Notes: generated from the sequence alone by a model not told the origin. DNA of 64,000 bases from Sulfurimonas sp. (GCA_028687935.1 JAQTZE010000001.1:248001-312000); one strand, 5' to 3'; shown: positions 16,292 through 25,413, counted from the first letter of the stretch. Numbers and translations: made by a program.

Positions 16292-17944
16292 CTATTCTGT
16301 GTAGAGATAGCGTTTGATCTTTTTGGTTGGAGTTTTGACAAAGGGCTCTATTTGCTCTATAAACTTTGAAATCTTGCTAAAAGAAGAGATTTGCGAATTT
16401 ATATGTAGGCGCATAGCTTCAAGGTGCTTTGCGATATCTTCTCTGACCTTTGCGTCAGGCATTTTATCTGCATGAAACATCTTGTCAATCAGTTCATAGT
16501 CCAAATGGACTCTTGCCACGATTTTACCTTCTTGTTCTAAGACTAAAACATCGACAACGCCTTCATTTTCGTTGATAATAGATTCCAGTTGCTCTGGATA
16601 GATATTTTCTCCGCCAGGACCAATGATGACATTTTTGCTTCTTCCACTGATAAATAAGAATCCTTCCTTGTCCATATATCCAAGATCTCCCGTGTAGAAC
16701 CAACCATCCTTGATAACCTCTTTTGTCTTCTCTTCATCTTTGTAGTATCCCATCATCAAACCTGGTGACTGGACAATAATTTCTCCTTCACCTGTTTGTG
16801 GATTTTTATTTTTTATTTTGATGATGACCTCAGCAAACGCAGTACCAGTCGATCTGAGTTTTACTTTTTCTCCAAGAACAGAGCCTGCTAGAAGCGGTGC
16901 TGTCTCTGTGAGTCCATAGCCAATAATATAAGGAAACTTCGCTTCAATGAGAAACTCTTCGACATGAGGAGACAAAGCTGCTCCACCAATACCAAAAAAG
17001 CGTATACGCCCACCAAAGGTTTCGATGAGCTTTTTCCCTGCAATTTTGTTGAGTATTTTTCTGAAAAACGCGATGCCATAAAGCGTTCTCATAATAAATG
17101 AAGAGTGAAACTTCGGAAGTATTCTATTCTTGTATATCTTTTCTATGATGAGCGGTACAGTCAACATCATCGTTGGTCTCACGACCTCAAATGCTTTTAA
17201 AAGGACGCTTGGAGTTGGTGCTTTTTCAACATAATAGACACTTGAGCCATGAAGGACGGGAACAATAAGACCAACCGTACACTCTAGCGTATGTGCAAGC
17301 GGTAAGATAGACAAGAAAACATCTTCTGAAGTGATAGTGACTTTTGAGTAGGAAGAGACTGCGTTTGTGGTCAGGTTTTTGTGTGAGAGCATAACACCTT
17401 TTGAGTGTCCTGTTGTTCCAGAAGTATATATAAGGGCTGCCAAATCCTCTTCATTTGGTTTTTGAAGCGCTTCTTTGGGCTCTTGCTCTTTGTGATGCTT
17501 CTTTGTCAGCTCTTCTATGATTTGTAAACTTTCGATATTGACAACAAAATCAATAGCTTTATTTTCACACTCTTCTATAGTTGCTAGATGTTTGTCTGAG
17601 ACAAAAACAGCTTTTGCTTCAGAGTGTCTGAGGATGTGATGTACATCTGAAGTGTGAAAATCCGGAAGTACAGGAACAATAACAGCGCCAAAGTAAGTTG
17701 TCGCAAAGTAGGCAACGCCCCAATGAGGCATATTCTCACTCAATAAAAGGACTTTGTCACCTTTTTTGATACCATTTTTTCTCAGGAGTGCTACGGTATT
17801 TTTGATTTGTAGATCAAACGCAGCGTAACTCATCGCTCCTTCGCCAACGTAGCCAAAAGCATCCTTCTCTCTATAGAGTTTGATAGAGCGATCCAAAAGG
17901 CTCGCAAGTGTAAAGTTTTCTAAATTTTTATAGGGGTGCTTCAT
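16292..17944 (-). CDS. AMP-dependent acyl-CoA synthetase / long-chain fatty acid-CoA ligase
   Basis: 550-residue ANL-superfamily enzyme. Adenylation motifs are in order: YTSGTTGHSKGVMLSHKNL (P-loop-like A3), GYGLTETAPLLAG (A5), GWFYTGDLGYMD (A7), SGRSKNVIIGPGGENIYPEQLE (A8) and TPTKKIKRYLY at the C-terminus with the catalytic lysine (A10). It activates a fatty acid as acyl-AMP and transfers it to CoA. The exact acyl substrate cannot be read from the sequence. It is divergent from ygiQ across an AT-rich 88-base promoter region. Confidence 0.85.
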   Translation of the reverse strand: MKHPYKNLENFTLASLLDRSIKLYREKDAFGYVGEGAMSYAAFDLQIKNTVALLRKNGIKKGDKVLLLSENMPHWGVAYFATTYFGAVIVPVLPDFHTSDVHHILRHSEAKAVFVSDKHLATIEECENKAIDFVVNIESLQIIEELTKKHHKEQEPKEALQKPNEEDLAALIYTSGTTGHSKGVMLSHKNLTTNAVSSYSKVTITSEDVFLSILPLAHTLECTVGLIVPVLHGSSVYYVEKAPTPSVLLKAFEVVRPTMMLTVPLIIEKIYKNRILPKFHSSFIMRTLYGIAFFRKILNKIAGKKLIETFGGRIRFFGIGGAALSPHVEEFLIEAKFPYIIGYGLTETAPLLAGSVLGEKVKLRSTGTAFAEVIIKIKNKNPQTGEGEIIVQSPGLMMGYYKDEEKTKEVIKDGWFYTGDLGYMDKEGFLFISGRSKNVIIGPGGENIYPEQLESIINENEGVVDVLVLEQEGKIVARVHLDYELIDKMFHADKMPDAKVREDIAKHLEAMRLHINSQISSFSKISKFIEQIEPFVKTPTKKIKRYLYTE

Positions 17945-18032
17945 AACTAATCTCTTATTTTAAATCTATTTTGTATTATTATACATACAATTGATAAAAT
18001 AACCATTTTCACTCGCATAAAAGGCCTTTAAA

Positions 18033-19814
18033 TTGAGCAGACGCAACAAAAACACCCAAAATACATCAGCAAAAGAGACATATACCTTCAAAGAAAAAGA
18101 TTTTCTACCAACAACGCGTGCTGAGATGGACGCACGAGGCTGGGATTACTGTGATGTTATTCTTGTAAGTGGGGATGCGTATATAGACTCTCCTTTTATC
18201 GGTGTGGCGATGGTGGGGCGTATGCTTGAGCGTATGGGATATCGTGTCGGGATGATTGGTCAGCCTGATATCAACAGTGACGTGGATATCTCGCGTTTGG
18301 GTGAGCCAAGACTTTATTGGGGTGTGAGTGGCGGCAGTGTTGATAGTATGGTGAGCAACTATACAGCAACGAAGAAATTTCGAAACTCTGATGATTATAC
18401 TCCTGGTGGAAAGAACAACAAACGTCCTGATAGAGCAATTAGCGTTTACTGCAACCTTATCCGAAGACATTTTAAAGATACCGTTCCCCTTGTTTTGGGT
18501 GGTATCGAAGCATCACTACGCCGTGTCAGTCACTATGACTACTGGTCAGACAAACTCAAAAAACCTATACTTTTTGATGCAAAAGCAGATGTGCTTGTTT
18601 ATGGTATGGGAGAGATAGCACTCGAGCAACTCACAAAAGCAATAGACGAAAAACGCGACTACCGTGATATTCGTGGCGTTTGCTACATCGCGAAAGAGCC
18701 AGTTTATGAGTACCATCAGCTCCCTTCACACCAAGAGTGTTTGGATGACAAAGAAAAATATATTGACCTTTTTGACCTTTTTTATGACAACAACGATCCG
18801 ATAGCAGCAAAGGGTTTGTGTCAGCCGGTTGATACACGTTTTCTCATCCAAAATCCGCCGTGTGACCATCTCAATGAAGATGAAATGGATGCAAACTCTA
18901 ACCTTCCTTTTACAAGAGAGTTGCATCCCCACTACGCAAAAGAGGGTAAAGTAAAGTGTCTTGAGACTATCAAGTTTTCCATCATGACACATCATGGTTG
19001 TTGGGGTGAGTGTAACTTCTGTGCTATTGGTGTGCATCAAGGGCGTACTATTCGCACACGTTCTGAGACAAATATCCTCGCAGAAGCCAAAGAGTTTAAT
19101 AAATACAAAGACTATAAAGGCATCATCTCAGATGTCGGCGGACCGACTGCAAATATGTACGGCTATGAGTGTAATAAAAAACTCAAACTTGGCACCTGTG
19201 ATCATCAGCGCTGTGTGGATGCAAGCCATCTGTGTAAGTCTATGAAAGTTGACCATAGCCGTAATATAAATCTTTTGCGACAAGTTCGTGAAGTCGAAGG
19301 AGTGCGCAAAGCATTTGTGGCCTCTGGAGTGCGCTATGACCTTATAAACGCAGATAAAAAACATGGCTATGAGTATCTCAAAGAGATGGTCAAGCACCAT
19401 ATCTCAGGACAGATGAAAGTAGCACCTGAACATACCCAACAGCATGTTCTAGAACTCATGGGCAAACCTGGAAAACAAGAACTCGTGGACTTTAAACATC
19501 TCTACGACAAGCTCAATAAAGAAGAGGGCAAAAACCAGTTTTTGACCTATTATCTTATCGCGGCACACCCTGGATGTGATGAAAAAGATATGCATGAGCT
19601 CAAGCGCTTCACGAGAGACGAGTTGCAGATGAATCCTGAACAAGCACAGGTATTTACGCCAACTCCAGGGACTTACAGCGCTGTGATGTACTATACAGAG
19701 ATGGACCCAAAATCACGTAAAAAGATTTTTGTAGAAAAAGATACAAAACGCAAAGAGAAACAAAAGCAGATCGTTGTAGCCAAAGATAACTTTAGCAGCG
19801 GATTTGCTTCCTAA
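18033..19814 (+). CDS. YgiQ-family radical SAM protein
   Basis: 593 residues. The 4Fe-4S radical SAM motif is C323-x3-C327-x2-C330 (GCWGECNFCAIG). The N-terminal part has the cobalamin-binding-like region of the YgiQ/UPF0313 family with VLGGIEASLRRVSHYDYWSD. The C-terminal half has the conserved MKVAPEHTQQHVLELMGKPG and YLIAAHPGCDEKDM. The reaction is not established for the family. The start is TTG; the next ATG is at codon 32. Its TAA stop overlaps an AAACGCAG octamer at 19813-19820. Confidence 0.88.
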   Translation: MSRRNKNTQNTSAKETYTFKEKDFLPTTRAEMDARGWDYCDVILVSGDAYIDSPFIGVAMVGRMLERMGYRVGMIGQPDINSDVDISRLGEPRLYWGVSGGSVDSMVSNYTATKKFRNSDDYTPGGKNNKRPDRAISVYCNLIRRHFKDTVPLVLGGIEASLRRVSHYDYWSDKLKKPILFDAKADVLVYGMGEIALEQLTKAIDEKRDYRDIRGVCYIAKEPVYEYHQLPSHQECLDDKEKYIDLFDLFYDNNDPIAAKGLCQPVDTRFLIQNPPCDHLNEDEMDANSNLPFTRELHPHYAKEGKVKCLETIKFSIMTHHGCWGECNFCAIGVHQGRTIRTRSETNILAEAKEFNKYKDYKGIISDVGGPTANMYGYECNKKLKLGTCDHQRCVDASHLCKSMKVDHSRNINLLRQVREVEGVRKAFVASGVRYDLINADKKHGYEYLKEMVKHHISGQMKVAPEHTQQHVLELMGKPGKQELVDFKHLYDKLNKEEGKNQFLTYYLIAAHPGCDEKDMHELKRFTRDELQMNPEQAQVFTPTPGTYSAVMYYTEMDPKSRKKIFVEKDTKRKEKQKQIVVAKDNFSSGFAS

Positions 19815-19820
19815 ACGCAG

Positions 19821-20771
19821 CTACTTGCTTTCTTTTTTTCGTATAGAAGTAGCAGTCATGAAGATATAATCTTTGCCAGTGATTGTGACGCGAAACTTCT
19901 TTTGTTGGAGATATTTTTTACAAAAAACAACATCTTTGTAGAGCAGGGACATCTCTGAAAACGCGTAGTTCTTGACCTTTGCCCCATAGACCATCTCCCC
20001 ATCGATCCAGCGGCAATTTGGAAATCCTAGTATTATCGCTCCATCTTTGGAGAGTTGGTTTTGCACGATAGACATAAAAAGCGGATTGAACTCCAGATTT
20101 GAGCTTTGGAGTGTGCCTATACTGATGATGAGATCAAAAGTACCAAGCTCCAGTGAAGCCAAATCGTTGATGTCATGGTTGATAAATGTGATGTTTTTAA
20201 AAGCTTGAAACTTCTCTTTGGCTGCGTTTATAGCCGATGCGCAATAGTCTATACCAATAAGCTCAAGGTTTTCAAAGTTGCTTGCATACTTTTGTATCAC
20301 GTCAAACTCATCCCCGCTATTGACTCCGAGATTTAAGATACGACTGCGTTTATTGATAGTTGCGTTTTGCAGGGCTTTTTGATAGTGTGCCAAAAACGCA
20401 GGCTCTTCATTTTTATGTATCTCAGAAAATATCGACTCCATGCCGTATTTCTCTTCTTTGTTGGTGATACTTTTATGAAAGCTTACATCTGCGTTTAGCT
20501 TTTCAAACCTTATGATAACTGTATGTGCTGCGTTTGGAGTAGGTGTGAGTATACGGCAGCCAACTATCTGCGCCAAATCCACCCAAGCCTTATAGCCACG
20601 GTAGATGTACTCTCTCCCCTCAATAATGACTGCGTTTCCTGCGTATATGGAAGTAGCGACATCAGGATTTAGCACTTCAAACGCAACAATCTCTTTGGCG
20701 TGAAGCGTTTCGAGCTGCGTTTGTAGGGTGTTTATAATTTCTATCATAGGTGTTTGTGTGAAGTTTTGCAT
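19821..20771 (-). CDS. SAM-dependent methyltransferase (class I fold)
   Basis: 316 residues. Motif I is at 146-155 (ILNLGVNSGDE), a relaxed form of the GxGxG loop, followed by the acidic strand end ELIGIDYCASAI (motif II) and TFDLIISIGTLQ (motif IV). The N-terminal ~110 residues form a separate mixed domain I do not recognise. The substrate is unknown. There is no Shine-Dalgarno before the ATG at 20771; a TATAAT at 20778-20783 would start transcription close to this ATG, allowing leaderless translation, and ATG at codon 9 (20747) is an alternative. A sigma-54 site lies further upstream. Eight AAACGCAG octamers fall inside, the highest density in the window. Confidence 0.75.
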   Translation of the reverse strand: MQNFTQTPMIEIINTLQTQLETLHAKEIVAFEVLNPDVATSIYAGNAVIIEGREYIYRGYKAWVDLAQIVGCRILTPTPNAAHTVIIRFEKLNADVSFHKSITNKEEKYGMESIFSEIHKNEEPAFLAHYQKALQNATINKRSRILNLGVNSGDEFDVIQKYASNFENLELIGIDYCASAINAAKEKFQAFKNITFINHDINDLASLELGTFDLIISIGTLQSSNLEFNPLFMSIVQNQLSKDGAIILGFPNCRWIDGEMVYGAKVKNYAFSEMSLLYKDVVFCKKYLQQKKFRVTITGKDYIFMTATSIRKKESK

Positions 20772-20777
20772 GTGTGA

Positions 20778-20783
20778 ATTATA
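20778..20783 (-). promoter_or_regulatory. -10 element at the methyltransferase start
   Basis: Minus-strand TATAAT in GAGTATAATTCACAC, seven bases from the ATG codon at 20769-20771. Transcription would start about at that ATG. Confidence 0.5.
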
Positions 20784-20911
20784 CTCTATTAAGCAGAAGC
20801 ATCCTAGCTATTTTGTACAACAACTGGGTATTATTGCATTAACTTCATAGGAACAACTATAAGTAATTGTGTAGATAACTCTACAGTTATATAAAAAAAA
20901 ACGCTATATCA

Positions 20912-20927
20912 TGCAAAAAATGTTCCA
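20912..20927 (-). promoter_or_regulatory. Sigma-54 (-24/-12) promoter pointing to the methyltransferase
   Basis: Read on the minus strand: TGGAAC-ATTTT-TTGCA. GG and GC are in place with the standard 10-base spacing and all consensus positions match except -24 C to A. Transcription would start near 20900, about 130 bases before the coding region. The leader contains a TGTAGA-TAAC-TCTACA hairpin (20870-20885). rpoN is in the same window. The remaining intergenic DNA (20772-21001) holds no gene I can support. Confidence 0.65.
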
Positions 20928-21001
20928 ACTTTCTCATTCTCTTACATTTCTTTCAGTTTGATTACTCTACAATAAGCAAAAATTATGAGAAAAGCTAATA
21001 A

Positions 21002-21250
21002 ATGAGAATTGATAAATTTTTAAACGCAGTAAACATCACAAAACGTCGCTCTGTTGCTCAGGATATGATAGCAAACGCAGTTGTGCTTATCAATGGAGTC
21101 GTGGCAAAGGCGAGTAAAAACGTCGATATCGGGACTATCATCACCATCAACTATCTCGAACATCCAAAGAAGTATGAAGTGCTTCAAATCCCAACAGCAA
21201 AGTCTACTCCTAAATCTCTGCAAAATGAGTATATTAAGGAGCTTTCATGA
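21002..21250 (+). CDS. S4-domain RNA-binding protein (Hsp15/RqcP-like)
   Basis: 82 residues, essentially one S4 domain: MRIDKFLNAVNITKRRS, then AVVLINGVVAKASKNVD and GTIITINYL. Hsp15 and RqcP proteins of this size bind stalled 50S-peptidyl-tRNA complexes in ribosome rescue and quality control; that function is inferred from family. It overlaps trpD by 4 bases (ATGA) and leads the operon through rpoN. The octamer AAACGCAG occurs twice in it, 51 bases apart (21022, 21073). A TACAAT -10 candidate is at about 20968. Confidence 0.8.
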   Translation: MRIDKFLNAVNITKRRSVAQDMIANAVVLINGVVAKASKNVDIGTIITINYLEHPKKYEVLQIPTAKSTPKSLQNEYIKELS

Positions 21251-22233
21251 ATTATAATGAAGCAAAGGCTGCGTTTACTTTACTCTTTCAGCATGAGATG
21301 AACGATGCGCAGATGCGAGAGTTTTTACTCTCGATGACACTTGATGCAGATACAAGTGTCGAAGCTATTGCAGCAGCAGCACAAGTGATGCGAAGTTTCG
21401 CAATTCCCTTACCGATATCAGAGGAATTTCGCTCTCAAGCAATAGATATCGTCGGCACTGGCGGAGATAAAATAGGCTCTTTTAATATCTCTTCAACGGT
21501 TGCTCTATTAGTCGCATCTTGTGGCAGTGTCGTGGCAAAACACGGTAGTCGTTCTGTCACTTCCAAATCAGGCAGTGCGGATATGTTTGAAGCTCTTGGT
21601 GTGCGACTTGACCTCTCAATCGAGCAGAGTGCGAGACTCCTTGAAGAGAGTGGTTTTACCTTTATGTTTGCACAAAACCATCATCCTGCGATGAAGTTTA
21701 TCATGCCCGTACGCAAAACTATACCAGAGAAAACTATCTTTAATATCCTCGGACCACTTACAAATCCAGCAGGCGTGAAAAAATCTATGCTTGGCGTTTT
21801 CAGCAAAGATTTTGTCCCAAAAATGGCAGAGGCACTCAAGATAAACGGTGCGACTTCTACGATGGTTGTAAGCTCCAAAGAGGGGATGGATGAGATAAGC
21901 CTCAGCAGTATTACCTACGCTTCACAGCTCAAAGACGGAGTCGTCAAAGAGTTTGAGATAGACCCACAAATCTACGGCATCAACAAAGCTCCAATAGAGG
22001 CAATTGTTGGCGGAGATGCAAAAGAAAACGCAAGGATATTATTTAATATTTTTGATGCAAACGCAACAGATGCACAAAGAGATATCGTCCTGCTAAACGC
22101 AGCAGCAACGCTTGTTGTCGATGGAAGTGCGCGCGATATGCAAGATGGTCTGGAGATGGCACGTGAGGCTATTAAAAACGCAAGAGCAAAGAAGAAACTC
22201 AGACAAATCATAGAGATATCCAATAAACTATGA
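21247..22233 (+). CDS. trpD: Anthranilate phosphoribosyltransferase
   Basis: 328 residues, full length. The enzyme joins anthranilate to phosphoribosyl pyrophosphate in tryptophan synthesis. Signature segments are intact: DIVGTGGDKIGSFNISST (PRPP pyrophosphate loop), KHGSRSVTSKSGSAD and ILGPLTNPAG. It stands apart from any other trp gene and shares an operon with an RNA-binding protein and tsaE, overlapping both by 4 bases. Expression is therefore unlikely to be under classical trp attenuation here. Confidence 0.95.
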   Translation: MNYNEAKAAFTLLFQHEMNDAQMREFLLSMTLDADTSVEAIAAAAQVMRSFAIPLPISEEFRSQAIDIVGTGGDKIGSFNISSTVALLVASCGSVVAKHGSRSVTSKSGSADMFEALGVRLDLSIEQSARLLEESGFTFMFAQNHHPAMKFIMPVRKTIPEKTIFNILGPLTNPAGVKKSMLGVFSKDFVPKMAEALKINGATSTMVVSSKEGMDEISLSSITYASQLKDGVVKEFEIDPQIYGINKAPIEAIVGGDAKENARILFNIFDANATDAQRDIVLLNAAATLVVDGSARDMQDGLEMAREAIKNARAKKKLRQIIEISNKL

Positions 22234-22646
22234 GAGAAAAATATACCCTCAAACTTGATGCGCTTGATACGCTTGCTGAAGATGTTTTGGCTGCGTTTAG
22301 CTGTGGAGTCATCATCCTTAGCGGTGATTTGGCGGCAGGAAAAACGACACTTGTCAAAGCAATGGCGAAGAAGCTTGGCTATGATGAAGATGTCACTTCT
22401 CCGACTTTTTCCCTGCAACAATGTTATGGGGAGAAGATATTTCATTATGATATTTACAACCATGGGCTTGAACACTTTATCTCTTTGGGAATGCTTGAAG
22501 AACTCGACAAAGAGGGCTTGCATTTTGTGGAGTGGGGCGATGAAAAACTCAGCGAAATACTCGTAAACGCAGGGATAGACGTGATGACAATAACAATAGA
22601 AAAAATTTCAAACGATATGAGAGAATATACAATATGCATACATTAA
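22230..22646 (+). CDS. tsaE: tRNA threonylcarbamoyladenosine biosynthesis ATPase
   Basis: 138-residue P-loop protein of the TsaE family. Walker A is LSGDLAAGKTTLVKA (about residues 30-44); TSPTFSLQQCY and FHYDIYN follow, then the conserved EWGDE. With TsaB and TsaD it makes t6A37 in tRNAs reading ANN codons. It overlaps trpD by 4 bases and lptB by 13, which indicates translational coupling. The same tsaE-lptB-rpoN order is known to me from Campylobacter. Confidence 0.92.
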   Translation: MREKYTLKLDALDTLAEDVLAAFSCGVIILSGDLAAGKTTLVKAMAKKLGYDEDVTSPTFSLQQCYGEKIFHYDIYNHGLEHFISLGMLEELDKEGLHFVEWGDEKLSEILVNAGIDVMTITIEKISNDMREYTICIH

Positions 22647-23356
22647 AAGCAGTAGATCTTCAAAAAAAGATAAAAAATCTCGAAATAGTACGCGGCATGA
22701 GCCTTGAGGTCTCAAGTGGTGAAGTTGTGGGACTTCTTGGACCAAACGGGGCTGGAAAGACGACTACTTTTTATATGATATGTGGACTTGTCGAGTCAAG
22801 TGGTGGCGAGGTCTTTTTTGATGGAGAAAATATCTCCAAAATGCCTCTGCATGAACGCGCGCTCAAAGGGATAGGCTATTTGCCACAGGAAGCTTCAATC
22901 TTTAAAGATTTGAGCGTTGAAGACAACCTTATGGTCGCCGCACAAGTGGGTATCAAAGGTAAAGCAAATCAGGAAAAAAGAATTCTTGAACTCCTTGATA
23001 TGTTCAATATCGAACCTATCCGCTACCGTAAAGGTATCAGTCTCAGCGGTGGAGAGCGTCGTCGTGTCGAGATTGCTCGCGCACTTGTCAATGCGCCGAA
23101 GTTTTTACTCCTCGATGAGCCTTTTGCAGGGGTTGATCCTATCGCTGTGATGGATATACAAAGCGTTATCAAACAGCTTGTTTCTTATGATATTGGTGTA
23201 CTCATAACTGACCACAATGTCCGTGAGACACTTGCTGTTTGCGATAGAGCCTACGTCATCAAAGCCGGAGCATTGCTTGCAAGCGGAACAAGCGCAGAGA
23301 TAGGGCAAAATGCAGATGTCCGTACGCACTATCTTGGCGAAAGTTTCAAACTCTAA
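22634..23356 (+). CDS. lptB: LPS export ABC transporter ATP-binding protein
   Basis: 240-residue ABC ATPase. Walker A LLGPNGAGKTTTFYM (about 34-48), Q-loop YLPQEASIFKDL, signature SLSGGERRRVEIARAL, Walker B LLLDEPFAGVDPI and H-loop ITDHNVRETL are all intact and match LptB, including DHNVRETL. LptB drives extraction of LPS from the inner membrane with LptFG. It lies between tsaE and rpoN, the classical position next to the sigma-54 gene. It contains no AAACGCAG octamer although genes on both sides do. Confidence 0.93.
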   Translation: MHTLKAVDLQKKIKNLEIVRGMSLEVSSGEVVGLLGPNGAGKTTTFYMICGLVESSGGEVFFDGENISKMPLHERALKGIGYLPQEASIFKDLSVEDNLMVAAQVGIKGKANQEKRILELLDMFNIEPIRYRKGISLSGGERRRVEIARALVNAPKFLLLDEPFAGVDPIAVMDIQSVIKQLVSYDIGVLITDHNVRETLAVCDRAYVIKAGALLASGTSAEIGQNADVRTHYLGESFKL

Positions 23357-23359
23357 TAG

Positions 23360-24628
23360 ATGGCAGCATTACGACAAACGCAGAGTGTTGAGAACAAGCA
23401 CAAACTCTCTAACACTCTACGAAATTGGCTTCCGATACTTCACTCTAGTCTTGGTGACTTGGGTGAAGCGATGGCACCGTTTGTCGAGTCAAATCCTCTC
23501 ATAGAGATCTCTTCAGGTTATGAAGAGGAGTTTGAAAAACGCATACCAAAAAAAGTCCTCGCAGGTGCTGTAAGCAACTCAAGAACAGAGCAGATAGAAG
23601 CGCTTACAATTCAGAACAGAACACTGTATGATGTGCTCGATGAACAGCTCGAAGCGCCACTTTTTCCTACACCGCTCTCCCAAGATATCGCTCTTTTTGT
23701 CATAGAAAATCTCGATGAAAATGGCTACTACGAGGGAGAAACGCAGAGTTTTTGTGAGAAAAAAGGTATCAGCGAAGCTGAGTTTGAAAAAGTAAGGCTG
23801 CGTTTTGCCTACATAGAACCCGTTGGAATCGCTGCAAAAAACCTTGCTGAATCTTTTTTGTTTCAGCTTGATAACGCTGAGATAAGCGACAAAGGATATG
23901 CTCTCGCACTTGAAGTGATCAATAACCTTCAAGATATCCATGATTATTCAAGTAAAGAGGATTTTGCTGAAGTTATGCACGTCATCGGCAAGTTTAGAAA
24001 TCCTCCCTCTATTGATTTTGGGGAAGAGTCCGCTCAGATTGTGGCGGATTTGATGATCTATTTTAATGATGAAGACGGAATCGAAGTCAGGCTCAATGAC
24101 TCTTACTATCCGAGTATCCACATCAACACGGATTATGGCGTTGAGCATGAGTATGTGGCGCAAAAGATAAAAGAGGCGAAAAGCCTCGTGGATGCGCTGG
24201 ACATGCGAAAAGCGACGCTCTATAAAGTAGGGCTGATGATTGTCGAGTATCAGTATGCGTTTTTTACGGGTGGCGCTATTATGCCGCTCACGCTCAAGAC
24301 TTTAGCCGATGAGTTTGGGCACAACCCTTCAACCATCTCACGCGCTATCGCCAACAAATATATCGCGTGTGATAGAGGCGTTTTTGCGATGAAAGAGTTC
24401 TTTACGACGGCTATTGATGAAGATGTATCAAACGCAGCGATAAAAGAGTTTCTCTCAAGTGTCGTCAAACAAGAAAATCGTAAAAAACCTCTGAGTGATA
24501 TGAAACTTCTTGAGATGATACAAGAGAAGTTTAAAGTGACTATGGTCAGACGCACCATCGCCAAATACCGCAAACAGCTCAATATCGCCGGCTCGAGCGA
24601 GAGAAAAAAACTCTACAATCTTCACTAA
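23360..24628 (+). CDS. rpoN: RNA polymerase sigma-54 factor
   Basis: 422 residues, a little shorter than E. coli RpoN (477) as expected for Campylobacterota. The N-terminal activator-interaction region I is recognisable (SNTLRNWLPILHSSLGDL, NPLIEI). The core-binding domain spans ~100-290. A helix-turn-helix is near 315-345 (LADEFGHNPSTISRAI), and the RpoN box is VRRTIAKYRKQLNI (396-409; consensus ARRTVAKYRE). It directs -24/-12 promoters, in this group mainly flagellar rod, hook and flagellin genes. Candidate targets in this window are at 47457, 20912 and 49673. Its TAA overlaps an octamer at 24627. Confidence 0.95.
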   Translation: MAALRQTQSVENKHKLSNTLRNWLPILHSSLGDLGEAMAPFVESNPLIEISSGYEEEFEKRIPKKVLAGAVSNSRTEQIEALTIQNRTLYDVLDEQLEAPLFPTPLSQDIALFVIENLDENGYYEGETQSFCEKKGISEAEFEKVRLRFAYIEPVGIAAKNLAESFLFQLDNAEISDKGYALALEVINNLQDIHDYSSKEDFAEVMHVIGKFRNPPSIDFGEESAQIVADLMIYFNDEDGIEVRLNDSYYPSIHINTDYGVEHEYVAQKIKEAKSLVDALDMRKATLYKVGLMIVEYQYAFFTGGAIMPLTLKTLADEFGHNPSTISRAIANKYIACDRGVFAMKEFFTTAIDEDVSNAAIKEFLSSVVKQENRKKPLSDMKLLEMIQEKFKVTMVRRTIAKYRKQLNIAGSSERKKLYNLH

Positions 24629-24637
24629 ACGCAGCTC

Positions 24638-25390
24638 ATGCAAAAACTCAAAAAACTCCTTGACGCCGAAGTGCTCAAACGCAATACAGCAGAGGAGATA
24701 AGCCTTGAGAGACTCGATCCTATCTTGGTCGCAAAACGCTACAACGACCCTGCAATCTCCCTAATCTGCGCATTATTTGCTTATGGAAACGTTACACAAA
24801 TCGTGAAGTTTTTGGATTCGCTTGATTTTTCACTTTTGCAGCAAAGCGATGAGGCGATAAACGCAGCGCTTGCGAAGCACTATTACAGATTTCAAAAGAG
24901 TGAAGACATTATCGCACTTTTTATCGCGCTCAAACGCCTCCAAACGCAGAGATCACTTGAAGCAGTTTTTCGCTCAGGCTATGACAAAAATAAGAATGTC
25001 ATAGAGGGGATAAACGCAGCGATAGAGACCTTAAACAGCCTCTATCCGCATCAAACGCAGGGTTATACTTTTTTGCTCTCACAAGTGACAACAAAGACAA
25101 AAGGCGCTGGAGCGCTCAAACGCTGGATGATGTTTCTTAGGTGGATGGTTCGCCATGACAATATTGATATGGGTTTGTGGAGCGGTATAAACGCAGCCGA
25201 TCTTATCATGCCGCTTGATACGCATACGTATAAAGTAGGGCTGCGTTTAGGGCTGCTGGAGCGCAAAAGCTATGATCTTCAAGCCGCCATAGAACTCACA
25301 GAGACACTCAAGCGTTTTGATCCCAAAGACCCACTCAAATATGACTTTGCACTCTATCGCATTGGACAGGAAAAGATGTTTGTTCTTTAG
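24638..25390 (+). CDS. TIGR02757/DUF2400 family protein
   Basis: 250 residues with the family features I recall: LLDAEV...RNTAEE at the N-terminus, DPAISLICALFAYGNVTQIVKFL, KGAGALKRWMMFLRWMVRHDN in two pieces, and LIMPLDTHTYKVGLRLGLL. These proteins resemble helix-hairpin-helix/DNA glycosylase-like folds, but no activity is established. It starts 9 bases after the rpoN stop and is the last gene of that operon. Six AAACGCAG octamers and one AAACGCAA occur in 750 bases, in several reading frames. Confidence 0.8.
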   Translation: MQKLKKLLDAEVLKRNTAEEISLERLDPILVAKRYNDPAISLICALFAYGNVTQIVKFLDSLDFSLLQQSDEAINAALAKHYYRFQKSEDIIALFIALKRLQTQRSLEAVFRSGYDKNKNVIEGINAAIETLNSLYPHQTQGYTFLLSQVTTKTKGAGALKRWMMFLRWMVRHDNIDMGLWSGINAADLIMPLDTHTYKVGLRLGLLERKSYDLQAAIELTETLKRFDPKDPLKYDFALYRIGQEKMFVL

Positions 25391-25413
25391 CTATTTAAAG
25401 AGCAGATTTTTTC

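Noticed and set aside
22255..22566. Out-of-frame plus-strand frame inside tsaE
   Set aside because: tsaE motifs are clear in the other frame; this is its shadow.
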